This document shows, one piece after another, positions 16,046 to 24,429 of a DNA stretch of 64,000 nt (its first letter is position 1; every line of letters begins with the position of its first letter). This stretch comes from Anaerosporobacter faecicola (GTDB lineage Bacteria; Bacillota; Clostridia; Lachnospirales; Lachnospiraceae). The position numbers were made by a program, and so were the translations under genes. The notes under the pieces are model-generated. The model was not told the DNA's origin and searched no databases. It worked only from the letters and a program-made list of their open reading frames with translations. The stretch covers positions 42,027 through 106,026 of the forward strand of contig NZ_JAAQRO010000046.1 in NCBI RefSeq assembly GCF_012070565.1, in the 5' to 3' direction.

Positions 16046-16409
16046 CAATAGGTTCCCAAGGTTATGCATTTTCATGCAAGCATGAAAAGCATAACATGGG
16101 AAAAAAGGTGTAGCACCTGATTGCTCCGTAAAAAAGAACTCCCGCAATCAGGAAACATTCGAAATCCGCCCTACGGGCTACTTTCTCATGTTAAGGCGGT
16201 TCCCAAGGTCATGCATTTTCATGCAAGCATGAAAAGCATAACATGGGAAAAAAGGTGTAGCACCTGATTGCTCCGTAAAAAGAACTCCCGCAATCAGGAA
16301 ACATTCGAAATCCGCCCTACGGGCTACTTTCTCATGTTAAGGCGGTTCCCAAGGTTATGCATTTTCATGCAAGCATGAAAAGCATAACTTTGGAACCTGG
16401 TGCTACACC
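16039..16409. repeat. 146/147-bp tandem repeat array with hairpins between convergent genes
   Basis: Units start at 16051, 16198 and 16344 (147 bp, 146 bp and a 46-bp partial copy), nearly identical. Each full unit holds three inverted repeats: GTTATGC...GCATAAC with the inner arms TTTTCATGC / GCATGAAAA; CCTGATTGC / GCAATCAGG; and CCGCC...GGCGG with GCCCTACGGGC inside. The array is closed by a larger inverted repeat (16039-16067 versus 16382-16409) whose arms begin GGTGTAGCA and include the last codons of both flanking genes. It probably works as a bidirectional terminator. Confidence 0.85.
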
Positions 16410-18946
16410 TTGTATTTTAAGGTACGGATGGAGTTGAAGATGGCGATTAGTGCTACGCCTACATCGGCGAAGATGGCTAGCCACATGGAACCCATTCCGT
16501 TTGCTAATAGTAGCAAGACAATTGCTTTTATGGATAGGGATAATATGATATTCTCTGTTACAATTCTTCGTGTTCTTTTTGCTATTTTAATTGCTTCTGA
16601 AATCTTGGTAGGCTCGTCGGTCATAATGACAATGTCAGCAGCCTCGATAGCAGCATCTGAGCCAACACCTCCCATTGCAAATCCGATATCTGATCGAGCT
16701 AGTACAGGAGCATCATTCATTCCATCACCAGTAAATATAATATTTTTTCCTGGTGTTTTCTTTTGAAGAAGTTCTTCAATCTTCTCTACTTTATCACCTG
16801 GAAGCAGTTCAGAATAGATTTGGTCTAATCCCAATTGTTTACCAACTAGTTGAGCAGAGGCATCAACGTCACCAGTTAACATTACGGTATGAATGCCAAG
16901 TTTGTGTAGTTTTTCCATTGCTGAGGCGGAATCTTTCTTTACCTCGTCGGATATTACAAGGTATCCTGCATAAGATTGATCAATGGCAATATAAACAATA
17001 CTTCCTAACGTATTAACAGGTGCTTCTTGAAAGGAAATGTGAAATTGCTTCATTAATTTAGAACTTCCGGCAAGTACGTTATGTCCCGCTAATGTCGCAG
17101 TAATGCCAAAACCAGCTATTTCTTCATAATCCGTTATTTTGTCAGAGGCAACAGATACTTTTGCAGCAGATACAATGGATCGTGCAATTGGGTGATTGGA
17201 AAAGCTTTCAACTAAACCAGCAATGTACTGTAATTGTTCCGTTGGAGTTGTGTATAGTTGAAGTTCCTCTTTTGAGAGAACGGAAGTTAAGCATGTGGAA
17301 TTAGCCACCTGTATTTTGGTTACGGTGAATACACCTTTTGTAAGTGTACCTGTTTTATCAAATACAGCCGTTTCAACGGAGTTTAGAGCTTCTAGATAAT
17401 TACTTCCCTTTATTAATATTCCGTGTTTGGAAGCACATCCGATTCCACCAAAGAATCCAAGTGGAACGGAGATGACTAAAGCACAAGGACAGGAGACAAC
17501 TAGAAATCCACAAGCACGGTAAATCCATTGGGAGAAGTCATGACTTCCTGTTATAATTGGAGGAAGAATAGCTAATATCAATGCTAATAACACAACAATA
17601 GGTGTATAAATCGCTGCAAATTTAGTGATAAAATGTTCGGTACTGGATTTGCGGTTGGAAGCATTTTCTACAAGATCAAGTACTTTCGCTATGGTGGAAT
17701 TGGAATAGGAGCTAGTAACTCGGATATAGAGGGTTCCACTTCCATTAATGCAACCACTTAATACAGCATCACCAACAGAGGCTTTCCGAGGGACTGATTC
17801 CCCCGTTAAGGATGAGGTATCAAGAAAAGAACTTCCCTCAATAACTTCTCCATCCAACGGAATTCGTTCACTTGGTTTTACAACGATAATATCTTGGGGA
17901 GATACTTCTTCTGGCAAAACAACGCGGATGCCATCTTTGGTTTTTTTATTTGCATATTCTGGCTTCATGCCTAAAACGGTAGTTAACTGTTTTCTTGAAT
18001 GGTCTACAGCAATATCCTGCAACAACTCGCCAATTTGAAAAAGAAGGATAACCATTAATGCTTCTGGATATTGCTTTGTGTAAAAGGCACCGATTGTAGC
18101 AATGATCAGAAGAAAGTTTTCATCAAAGATTTCACCATGTGAAATATTCTTTATAGAAGTAAGCAATACATCGTATGCCAACAATAGGTATCCTGCCAGT
18201 AGTAGTACGATTGTAGCAGGAGTAGGGAGGTCAAAAATAATTGGAATAAAGCCAATTACTAAGCCTGTGAACAAAAAAAGAATCTTTTTATAAAGTTCCG
18301 ATTTGTTTTCAAGAGAACCATGCGTATGAGAATGACCGTGTTCATGACCATGGTTGTGGGAATGCTCCCCGTGTGCATGCTGATGTTCACCGCAGGAATG
18401 ATCCTCGTGAGCATGCTTGTGTTCATCACAAGAACAATCATCGTGTTCATGCTTGTGTTCATCACAGGAACAATTATCGTGAGCATGCTTGTGTTCATCA
18501 CAGGAACAATTATCGTGTTCATGCTTGTGTTCATCACAGGAACAATCTTCGTGCGCATGTTGGTGTTCACCACAGGAACAATCATCGTGTTCATGCTTGT
18601 GCTCACCACAGGAACAATCTACGTGTTCATGCTGATGCTCACCACAAGAACTTTCCCTGTGTCCTTGAATCTCTTCATCACCCTTCAAGGAGGAATTTCT
18701 CATCACAGAATTCTCTAATAATGTAACAGTTACTTCGCTTTCAATCCCACGACAAAGTTTTTCAATCTTCTGTCTTATTTCCTCTGCATCTTTTGGCTCT
18801 GTATATTCAATAAGTAATTTTTTGTTCACAAAATTGATTTGTGCTGTTTTTACATCTTGTAGTGCATTCAGTTTGCGTTCCATCTTTGCTGCACAGTTTG
18901 CACAACCAAGATGCTCTAAAAGAAAAACATATTCTGTTTTTTTCAT
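16403..18946 (-). CDS. Zn/Cd/Pb-exporting P1B-type ATPase with His/Cys repeat region
   Basis: An 847-residue metal pump in the plasma membrane. Residues 1-70 are an HMA domain with GCANC (Cys15, Cys18). Residues 99-194 are eight 12-residue repeats of the form CSCDEHKHEHDD, followed by a His-rich tail HSHNHGHEHGHSHTHG. Then come the membrane segments, TGES (381-384), the transport motif SCPCAL (486-488), the phosphorylation site DKTGTLT (Asp530) and GDGMNDAPVLARSDIGFAMG. CPC with this hinge order fits the CadA/ZntA group (divalent Zn, Cd, Pb, perhaps Co). GGAAGGAGC precedes the ATG. It follows an ArsR/SmtB repressor gene 49 bases upstream, forming a two-gene metal-resistance operon. Confidence 0.9.
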   Translation of the reverse strand: MKKTEYVFLLEHLGCANCAAKMERKLNALQDVKTAQINFVNKKLLIEYTEPKDAEEIRQKIEKLCRGIESEVTVTLLENSVMRNSSLKGDEEIQGHRESSCGEHQHEHVDCSCGEHKHEHDDCSCGEHQHAHEDCSCDEHKHEHDNCSCDEHKHAHDNCSCDEHKHEHDDCSCDEHKHAHEDHSCGEHQHAHGEHSHNHGHEHGHSHTHGSLENKSELYKKILFLFTGLVIGFIPIIFDLPTPATIVLLLAGYLLLAYDVLLTSIKNISHGEIFDENFLLIIATIGAFYTKQYPEALMVILLFQIGELLQDIAVDHSRKQLTTVLGMKPEYANKKTKDGIRVVLPEEVSPQDIIVVKPSERIPLDGEVIEGSSFLDTSSLTGESVPRKASVGDAVLSGCINGSGTLYIRVTSSYSNSTIAKVLDLVENASNRKSSTEHFITKFAAIYTPIVVLLALILAILPPIITGSHDFSQWIYRACGFLVVSCPCALVISVPLGFFGGIGCASKHGILIKGSNYLEALNSVETAVFDKTGTLTKGVFTVTKIQVANSTCLTSVLSKEELQLYTTPTEQLQYIAGLVESFSNHPIARSIVSAAKVSVASDKITDYEEIAGFGITATLAGHNVLAGSSKLMKQFHISFQEAPVNTLGSIVYIAIDQSYAGYLVISDEVKKDSASAMEKLHKLGIHTVMLTGDVDASAQLVGKQLGLDQIYSELLPGDKVEKIEELLQKKTPGKNIIFTGDGMNDAPVLARSDIGFAMGGVGSDAAIEAADIVIMTDEPTKISEAIKIAKRTRRIVTENIILSLSIKAIVLLLLANGMGSMWLAIFADVGVALIAIFNSIRTLKYKV
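18365..18652 (-). repeat. Eight tandem 36-bp coding repeats in the P-type ATPase gene
   Basis: Codons 99-194 are eight 36-bp units in tandem, some neighbours nearly identical at the DNA level. They encode the metal-binding C-S-C-x-E-H-x-H-x-H-x-x unit. Copy number may vary between strains by slippage. Confidence 0.9.
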
Positions 18947-18995
18947 AATTTATGCTCCTTCCTTACAATAACGGATACATAGTTCTCATTGGTAA

Positions 18996-19358
18996 TTATT
19001 CAAGAACATGTGAAAGACCTTGATCGAAGATTAATTTAACATGTTCATCTGCCAGAGAATAATAAACGATTTTTCCGGCTTTTCGATTTTTTACTAGCTT
19101 TGCAGTTTTTAAAACGCGCAATTGATGAGAAATTGCAGATTGCGTCATGTTAAGAAGCTCAGCAATATCGCACACACACATTTCGGATTCAAACAAAGCA
19201 CATAAAATCTTAATGCGAGTGGTATCGCCAAAAATCTTGAATAATTCTGCTAAATCATACAATATTTCTTCATCTGGCATAATTGGTTTAACTGTATTAA
19301 GTATATCTTCATGGACGCTTTGACAATCACAAGTCTCAGCATGTTTGATATCAGTCAT
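18996..19358 (-). CDS. ArsR/SmtB-family metal-responsive repressor (CadC/CzrA-like)
   Basis: A 120-residue winged-helix repressor. The N-terminal tail has Cys residues (AETCDCQSVH), the core holds ALFESEMCVCDIAELLNMTQ with the CVC metal pair typical of CadC/SmtB alpha3 sites, then SAISHQLRVLKTAKLVKNRK as the recognition region; a C-terminal HVKLIFDQGLSHVLE gives His residues of the kind used in alpha5 sites. Metal binding should release it from the operator at 19379-19400 and allow export-pump expression. ATG 19358 is chosen because AAGGAG lies 8 bases upstream; a GTG 9 bases earlier is too close to it. Confidence 0.88.
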   Translation of the reverse strand: MTDIKHAETCDCQSVHEDILNTVKPIMPDEEILYDLAELFKIFGDTTRIKILCALFESEMCVCDIAELLNMTQSAISHQLRVLKTAKLVKNRKAGKIVYYSLADEHVKLIFDQGLSHVLE

Positions 19359-19378
19359 AATTAACACTCCTTTTGAAT

Positions 19379-19430
19379 ATATGAATAATTGTTCATGTAT
19401 AATTATATTTTATTTTGACTATTCTGTCAA
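19379..19430 (-). promoter_or_regulatory. Metal-resistance operon promoter with SmtB-type operator
   Basis: On the minus strand TTGACA (19425-19430), 17 bp, TATAAT (19402-19407) is a consensus promoter. Just downstream, ATGAACAATTATTCAT is an imperfect palindrome of the ArsR/SmtB zinc-operator type, overlapping the expected transcription start. Repression by the downstream repressor is inferred. Confidence 0.75.
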
Positions 19431-19557
19431 TGCAGTTTGGACAATCGTTCAGAATGTTAGATAACTTATTTTAGTTGGTGTTTATTGAACGATTTATGTA
19501 CAATTACGGGGGAAATCGTGAATTTTAGTATAAAGAAAATAAAATAATGGAAGCCTA

Positions 19558-19586
19558 TTGACAGTTTGTATACCGATAGGTATACT
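19558..19586 (+). promoter_or_regulatory. TetR-gene promoter with operator inside the spacer
   Basis: TTGACA at 19558-19563 and TATACT at 19581-19586 have a 17-bp spacer. A perfect palindrome GTATACC-GATA-GGTATAC (19568-19585) occupies the spacer and touches the -10 box, so a bound repressor would block RNA polymerase. Autoregulation by the TetR protein is likely. Confidence 0.75.
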
Positions 19587-19616
19587 GAAAATATGTAAGG
19601 ATATGGGAGGTGTGAA

Positions 19617-20213
19617 GTGGAGCATAATCAGGAATTGGATAACAGAGAAAATATTCTGGAATGTGCACTTGATCTGTTTTACCAAAAGGGATACGATGCA
19701 GTTGGCGTACAGGAAATTGTAACGAAAGCAGGTATAACAAAGCCTACGTTATACTATTATTTTAAAAGTAAATATGGGCTATTAGAGGCCTTGCTACAGG
19801 AACGCTGTGATCATATGATTACACGGTTGCAAGAAGCGGCAACGTATCAGGGAGACTTGATCGTAACGTTAGAAAGGTATGCAAAAGCGCTTTTTTCTAT
19901 AGCAGAGGATGACCTACGGTTTTATTATTTGTTTTTATCTTTATTCTATTCTGCAAGAGAAAATGATACATATAAAGCAGTACTGCCCTACATAAAAAAA
20001 CAGTTTTCCATAATACGAGGCATATTTGATGAGGCAGCAGGTTTTTTGGGAAATATGAACGGACGTCAGGAACAATTTGCAATTGGTTTCTCAGGAATAT
20101 TAAATCACTATATCTTACTATATTATGAAAAAGAACACACAAGCAAACGGCTTATTGATGACCATAAGATCTATATGTTGGTTCATCAATTTATGTATGG
20201 AATTGTAGTATAA
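19617..20213 (+). CDS. TetR-family transcriptional regulator
   Basis: A 198-residue regulator. The N-terminal helix-turn-helix is clear: ILECALDLFYQKGYDAVGVQ, then EIVTKAGITKPTLYYYFKSK. The C-terminal ligand domain (about 60-198) is not recognisable by eye. The start is GTG 19617 with GGGAGG 6 bases upstream. It lies behind a self-contained promoter/operator. A weak hairpin (CGTTA...TAACG, about 20220-20273) separates it from the GH13 gene. Control of the following glucan genes is possible, but the operator motif is not seen ahead of them. Confidence 0.82.
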   Translation: MEHNQELDNRENILECALDLFYQKGYDAVGVQEIVTKAGITKPTLYYYFKSKYGLLEALLQERCDHMITRLQEAATYQGDLIVTLERYAKALFSIAEDDLRFYYLFLSLFYSARENDTYKAVLPYIKKQFSIIRGIFDEAAGFLGNMNGRQEQFAIGFSGILNHYILLYYEKEHTSKRLIDDHKIYMLVHQFMYGIVV

Positions 20214-20352
20214 GTATATTTCGTTAGGGACTTGAACAGGGTCGTACGACATGAGCAGCAAGTGCTTAACGTAAACAATGATGTTGGAAAGTATAATTTT
20301 TTTATCTGGACATCATAGAATACAAAAGAACAAAAAGGACAGGGTGATTATT

Positions 20353-21738
20353 ATGGCTAAATGGTATGACAAAGCAGTTTTTTATCACATCTACCCACTT
20401 GGATTATGTGGTGCAGAAAAAAACAATGATGGAATTACAACAACACACCGATTAAAAGAGTTGGAGCAATGGATTCCGCATATGGAGGAGTTAGGATGTA
20501 ATGCCTTATATATTGGTCCTCTATTTGAGTCGGTAGGACATGGTTATGAAACCACAGAGTATCAAAAAGTGGATCGACGTTTGGGGGATAACGATGATTT
20601 TGTACATTTTGTTCAGGAGTGCCATGAACATGGGATCAAGGTCGTAGTTGATGGAGTATTTAATCATACAGGACGTGAATTTTTTGCTTTTCGTGATCTA
20701 CGTGAGAAGAAAGAAGCATCTCCATATAAAGACTGGTATTGTAATGTGAACTTTGGAGGAAATACAGAGTATGGGGACGGTTTTTCCTACGAGGGTTGGA
20801 GAGGATATCTTTTGTTAGCAAAACTAAATCAGAGAAATCCAGAGGTAAAGCAATATCTATTACAAGTAATTCAATTTTGGGTAGATACATTTGATATAGA
20901 TGGAATACGTCTGGATTGTGCAGATGTATTAGATTTCGATTTTATGAAGGAAATGAGGTCTTTTTGTAATACAGTAAAAGAAGATTTTTGGCTTATGGGT
21001 GAAGTAATACATGGAGATTATGGACGCTGGGTAAATGAAGAAACATTGCATAGTGTTACAGATTATGAATTGCATAAGGGCTTATATTCTGGTCATAACG
21101 ATCATAATTATTTTGAGATTGCCCATACCATTAAACGGTTGTTTGATCCCAATGGAGGACTTGTTCGGAATGGTAATCTATATACATTTGTAGATAATCA
21201 TGATGTGGACCGAATCTATAATAAGTTGCAGAATAAAGAGCATCTCTATCCTGTCCACATACTTTTATATACCGTTCCTGGAATACCATCGATTTATTAT
21301 GGATCAGAGTTTGCCATTGAAGGACACAAGGATAACAATTCCGATGATGCTGTTCGTCCAAAACTCCAATTAGAAGACTATGTAGATGCTACAATCGAAG
21401 TTGGAAGAGAAGAAAGATATCGAGGAAATAATCCAAAACTTACTTGCTTACTTAGTAAATTGGCGCAAATTCATAAGGATCGAGTTTCCTTGCAGGTTGG
21501 ACGATACCAGGAACTGTTCCTAACAAATCGACAATATGCGTTTGCAAGAATCTGTGAAGAAGAAGCAACGATTGTTGCAGTAAATAACGATGACCAACCT
21601 TCCACCATAACCATAGCGGTTACCGTTTCCTGTGACAAGGTAAAGAACTTATTGACGAATGAGGAAATATCCGTTGAAAATGGTTGTTTTCAAGCAACTA
21701 TACCGGCAAACTACGGCGGAATATATCAATGTATATAA
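20353..21738 (+). CDS. GH13 alpha-amylase-family enzyme (intracellular)
   Basis: A 461-residue GH13 enzyme without a signal peptide, so it should act on imported maltodextrins or glycogen in the cytoplasm. The four conserved regions are visible: VVVDGVFNHTG, DGIRLDCAD (nucleophile Asp188), GEVI (acid/base Glu217) and FVDNHDVDRI (Asp284). The start MAKWYDKAVFYHIYPLG at ATG 20353 follows AGGGTG with an 8-base gap; in-frame ATGs further upstream lack sites. The branching-enzyme gene follows 83 bases later. Whether it is an alpha-amylase, a maltogenic amylase or a glucosyltransferase cannot be settled from motifs. Confidence 0.82.
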   Translation: MAKWYDKAVFYHIYPLGLCGAEKNNDGITTTHRLKELEQWIPHMEELGCNALYIGPLFESVGHGYETTEYQKVDRRLGDNDDFVHFVQECHEHGIKVVVDGVFNHTGREFFAFRDLREKKEASPYKDWYCNVNFGGNTEYGDGFSYEGWRGYLLLAKLNQRNPEVKQYLLQVIQFWVDTFDIDGIRLDCADVLDFDFMKEMRSFCNTVKEDFWLMGEVIHGDYGRWVNEETLHSVTDYELHKGLYSGHNDHNYFEIAHTIKRLFDPNGGLVRNGNLYTFVDNHDVDRIYNKLQNKEHLYPVHILLYTVPGIPSIYYGSEFAIEGHKDNNSDDAVRPKLQLEDYVDATIEVGREERYRGNNPKLTCLLSKLAQIHKDRVSLQVGRYQELFLTNRQYAFARICEEEATIVAVNNDDQPSTITIAVTVSCDKVKNLLTNEEISVENGCFQATIPANYGGIYQCI

Positions 21739-21821
21739 TAGAACAGTCAACGGGACTTGTCGCATCAAACAAAAGATATCATTTATCTAAGCAGTAATCA
21801 GGGAAGGGAGCCGATGGTGGC

Positions 21822-24038
21822 ATGATTGAAACAATAAGCAAATACATGAATCCGATTCAAGTAGAGGAATTATATAAAGAAATTAATAATTGTCCACATA
21901 AAATATTAGGAGTGCATTCTGTTGATGCAGGACAACTATTTGTTGCGTATCGCATTAACGCAAGGAGTATAACAATTATAGACAAACGTAGCAAAAATGA
22001 ATATGAAATGACTCCGTATGAAGATTGTGGTTTATATGTATATCTGGATGAAGCCAAAGAAATTGGAGATTATCTATTAAGAACAGCATACCAGGATGGG
22101 AGTGTGGTAGAAATTGAAGATCCTTACTGTTTCCCATCCCAGTTTGGCGAACTAGATTTTCATCTTTATAGCCATGGAACACATTACAAGATTTACGAAA
22201 AGTTAGGTGCTCATCCGATGAGTATACATGGTGTGGAAGGAACACAGTTTGCTGTATGGGCTCCCAATGCAAGAAAAGTAAGTGTTGTGGGAGATTTTAA
22301 TTGCTGGGATGGAAGACTTCACCCAATGAAAATGTTGGGAAACTCTGGAATTCATGAGCTATTTATACCAGGAGTGAAAAAAGGGGCAGTTTATAAGTTC
22401 CAGATACGAACAAGAGAAGGAAATGTACTCTATAAGTCGGACCCTTATGCAAACTCTTCGGAACTACGCCCCAAAAACGCATCTGTTATTGCTAATATAG
22501 CGGAATATAAATGGGGGGACCGGACTTGGATCAAAAAAAGAGAAAAACTGAATCGTATATCCTTGCGAAAACAACCATTATCAATTTATGAGATGCATTT
22601 AGGCTCTTGGAGAAAACATGACGATGGAACCGAGGATGGATTTTATAATTACCGAGAATTAGCCCATGAAGTAGCAGACTATGTCCATGAAATGGGATAT
22701 ACCCATGTAGAATTACTAGGTATTGCAGAACATCCATTTGATGGCTCATGGGGATACCAGGTCACGGGGTATTATGCACCAACAAGTAGATATGGAACGC
22801 CGGAAGACTTTATGTATTTTGTGGATTACCTACATAGAAAAGGAATTGGTGTAATACTAGACTGGGTACCAGCGCATTTCCCAAAGGATGAGTTTGGATT
22901 AAGCAGATTTGACGGAGAACCGGTATATGAATATGCTGACCCTAGAATGGGAGAACATCCAGAATGGGGAACCTATGTATTTAATTATTCAAAAAAAGAA
23001 GTTGTAAACTTTTTACTTGCCAATGCACTATTTTGGTTAAAAGTATATCATATTGATGGCTTGCGAGTGGATGCAGTTGCATCAATGCTTTATCTGGATT
23101 ATGGGAAAAAAGCGGGACAGTGGTTACCAAACAGAAATGGAGGAAGAGAAAACTTAGATGCTGTTGAGTTTTTCCGACATCTAAATGCCATTGTAGAGGA
23201 CAAGATGCCTTGGGCATTAATGATTGCGGAAGAATCAACATCATGGGAAGGGGTAACGGCACCAGCAAATCTAAATGGTTTGGGCTTTTTATATAAATGG
23301 AACATGGGGTGGATGAATGATTTCCTTGAGTATATGAAATTAGATCCATATTTCAGACAATTCAATCACAATAAAATAACATTTAGTCTTATGTATGCAT
23401 ATAGCGAAAACTTTATTCAAGTACTTTCTCACGATGAGGTGGTGCATGGAAAAGGTTCCATGATTCAAAAGATGCCTGGAGAATATGATGAAAAATTCTC
23501 TAATCTTCGTACAGCATACGGTTTTATGTATGGGCATCCTGGTAAAAAATTATTATTTATGGGACAGGAATTTGCCCAATGGCAGGAGTGGAGTGAGGCA
23601 AGAAGCCTTGACTGGAACATACTTGGCTATGAACGACATGCACAGATGCAACAATATATGAAAGATTTAAATAAGTTATATAACAAATATGATGCATTTT
23701 ATGCCAATGACTGTGAACCAATTGGGTTTGAGTGGTTGGATTGCTCTCACAGTGAACTAAGCCTTGTTACATTTATAAGAAGGGGATCTACAAAGAAGAA
23801 TCATCTTTTATGTATCTGTAATTTTACACCAGTGGAACGAGAAAATTATCAAATTGGTGTAAATGCACCAGGACTGTATACGCAGATCTTTAACTCCGAT
23901 GCACAACTATACGGAGGAAAAAATCATGGAATAGTTCAATCAGTAAAAGCTGTAAAAGAGACTTGTGAAGGACATTCTTACAAAATTCAAGTTACAATAC
24001 CAGGATTGTCCTTTATGGTATTCCGATTTAATGAATAA
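21822..24038 (+). CDS. glgB: 1,4-alpha-glucan branching enzyme
   Basis: A 738-residue enzyme that makes alpha-1,6 branches in glycogen. Order of parts: N-terminal extension (KILGVHSVD), CBM48 module (FAVWAPNARKVSVVGDFNCW), the GH13 barrel and a C-terminal beta domain. Catalytic regions: LDWVPAHFPKDEFGL, GLRVDAVASMLYLDY (nucleophile Asp417), AEESTSWEGVT (Glu470) and VLSHDEVVHGKGS. The length matches bacterial GlgB. AAGGGAG lies upstream of the ATG with a somewhat long gap, so the start is likely but not certain. It lies next to the GH13 enzyme and near the phosphorylase and glucanotransferase genes, fitting glycogen turnover. Confidence 0.93.
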   Translation: MIETISKYMNPIQVEELYKEINNCPHKILGVHSVDAGQLFVAYRINARSITIIDKRSKNEYEMTPYEDCGLYVYLDEAKEIGDYLLRTAYQDGSVVEIEDPYCFPSQFGELDFHLYSHGTHYKIYEKLGAHPMSIHGVEGTQFAVWAPNARKVSVVGDFNCWDGRLHPMKMLGNSGIHELFIPGVKKGAVYKFQIRTREGNVLYKSDPYANSSELRPKNASVIANIAEYKWGDRTWIKKREKLNRISLRKQPLSIYEMHLGSWRKHDDGTEDGFYNYRELAHEVADYVHEMGYTHVELLGIAEHPFDGSWGYQVTGYYAPTSRYGTPEDFMYFVDYLHRKGIGVILDWVPAHFPKDEFGLSRFDGEPVYEYADPRMGEHPEWGTYVFNYSKKEVVNFLLANALFWLKVYHIDGLRVDAVASMLYLDYGKKAGQWLPNRNGGRENLDAVEFFRHLNAIVEDKMPWALMIAEESTSWEGVTAPANLNGLGFLYKWNMGWMNDFLEYMKLDPYFRQFNHNKITFSLMYAYSENFIQVLSHDEVVHGKGSMIQKMPGEYDEKFSNLRTAYGFMYGHPGKKLLFMGQEFAQWQEWSEARSLDWNILGYERHAQMQQYMKDLNKLYNKYDAFYANDCEPIGFEWLDCSHSELSLVTFIRRGSTKKNHLLCICNFTPVERENYQIGVNAPGLYTQIFNSDAQLYGGKNHGIVQSVKAVKETCEGHSYKIQVTIPGLSFMVFRFNE

Positions 24039-24168
24039 AAAAGAAAGAAATACTGTTCAAAAATATGTAAAAAATGATTAAGATAGCGCAAATAACTGTG
24101 TAAAATAATGTAAAACATCGAATGTGCTCGACAATATCACAAATATTTAAGAAAAACATGCTTATCTA

Positions 24169-24197
24169 TTGACAAATCCTACAAAATTTGATAATAT
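24169..24197 (+). promoter_or_regulatory. Promoter of the structured RNA/leader
   Basis: TTGACA at 24169-24174, 17-bp spacer, TAATAT at 24192-24197. Transcription would begin near 24204. Confidence 0.6.
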
Positions 24198-24203
24198 AAA
24201 GAA

Positions 24204-24333
24204 GGTCGTTGAACAGTAAAATGACTAAAGGATTTGTTGACGTTGGGGAACGTAAGAGGGCAAAGACTGTTATGTAATAGGACTTATTAAAACGTACGCT
24301 TGTGGCGGGTGTACCTTTTTAATAAGTCCTATT
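24204..24333 (+). ncRNA. Candidate structured leader or small RNA, class unknown
   Basis: This transcribed stretch has no ORF with a ribosome site but much structure: ACGTT-GGGG-AACGT near 24240, then a long stem AATAGGACTTATTAAA / TTTAATAAGTCCTATT (24277-24333) enclosing a GC-rich loop. The sequence after the stem is TTTCGTTG, only a weak U-run. It does not match the consensus of c-di-GMP, ZTP, guanidine or SAM riboswitches as I know them. Confidence 0.4.
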
Positions 24334-24360
24334 TCGTTGCGCAAAAAGATAGATTTTACT

Positions 24361-24387
24361 TAAGTTTTTACTTATTGTGGTCGAAAT
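24361..24387 (+). promoter_or_regulatory. Possible sigma-D (flagellar) type promoter
   Basis: TAAG-N15-GTCGAAAT resembles the sigma-28 pattern TAAA-N15-GCCGATAT (9 of 12 positions). It lies just before the FliK-like gene, which is why it is noted. Chance similarity is quite possible in such AT-rich DNA. Confidence 0.25.
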
Positions 24388-24429
24388 ACATAGTAGTAAT
24401 GTACATTAATTATAAGAGGTGAAAAAAAG

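Noticed and set aside
18365..18652. Possible CRISPR array (36-bp repeats)
   Set aside because: The units abut without spacers and are in frame within a metal pump; the same holds for the 36-bp repeats at 51396-51539. No cas genes are present.
18259..18726. Open frames on both strands across the P-type ATPase repeat region
   Set aside because: They arise because the 36-bp repeats keep other frames open; their translations are simple repeats and they lack ribosome sites.
24204..24333. c-di-GMP-I riboswitch
   Set aside because: A GGGCAAAG string is present, but the second conserved segment and the tetraloop-receptor layout of GEMM RNA are missing.
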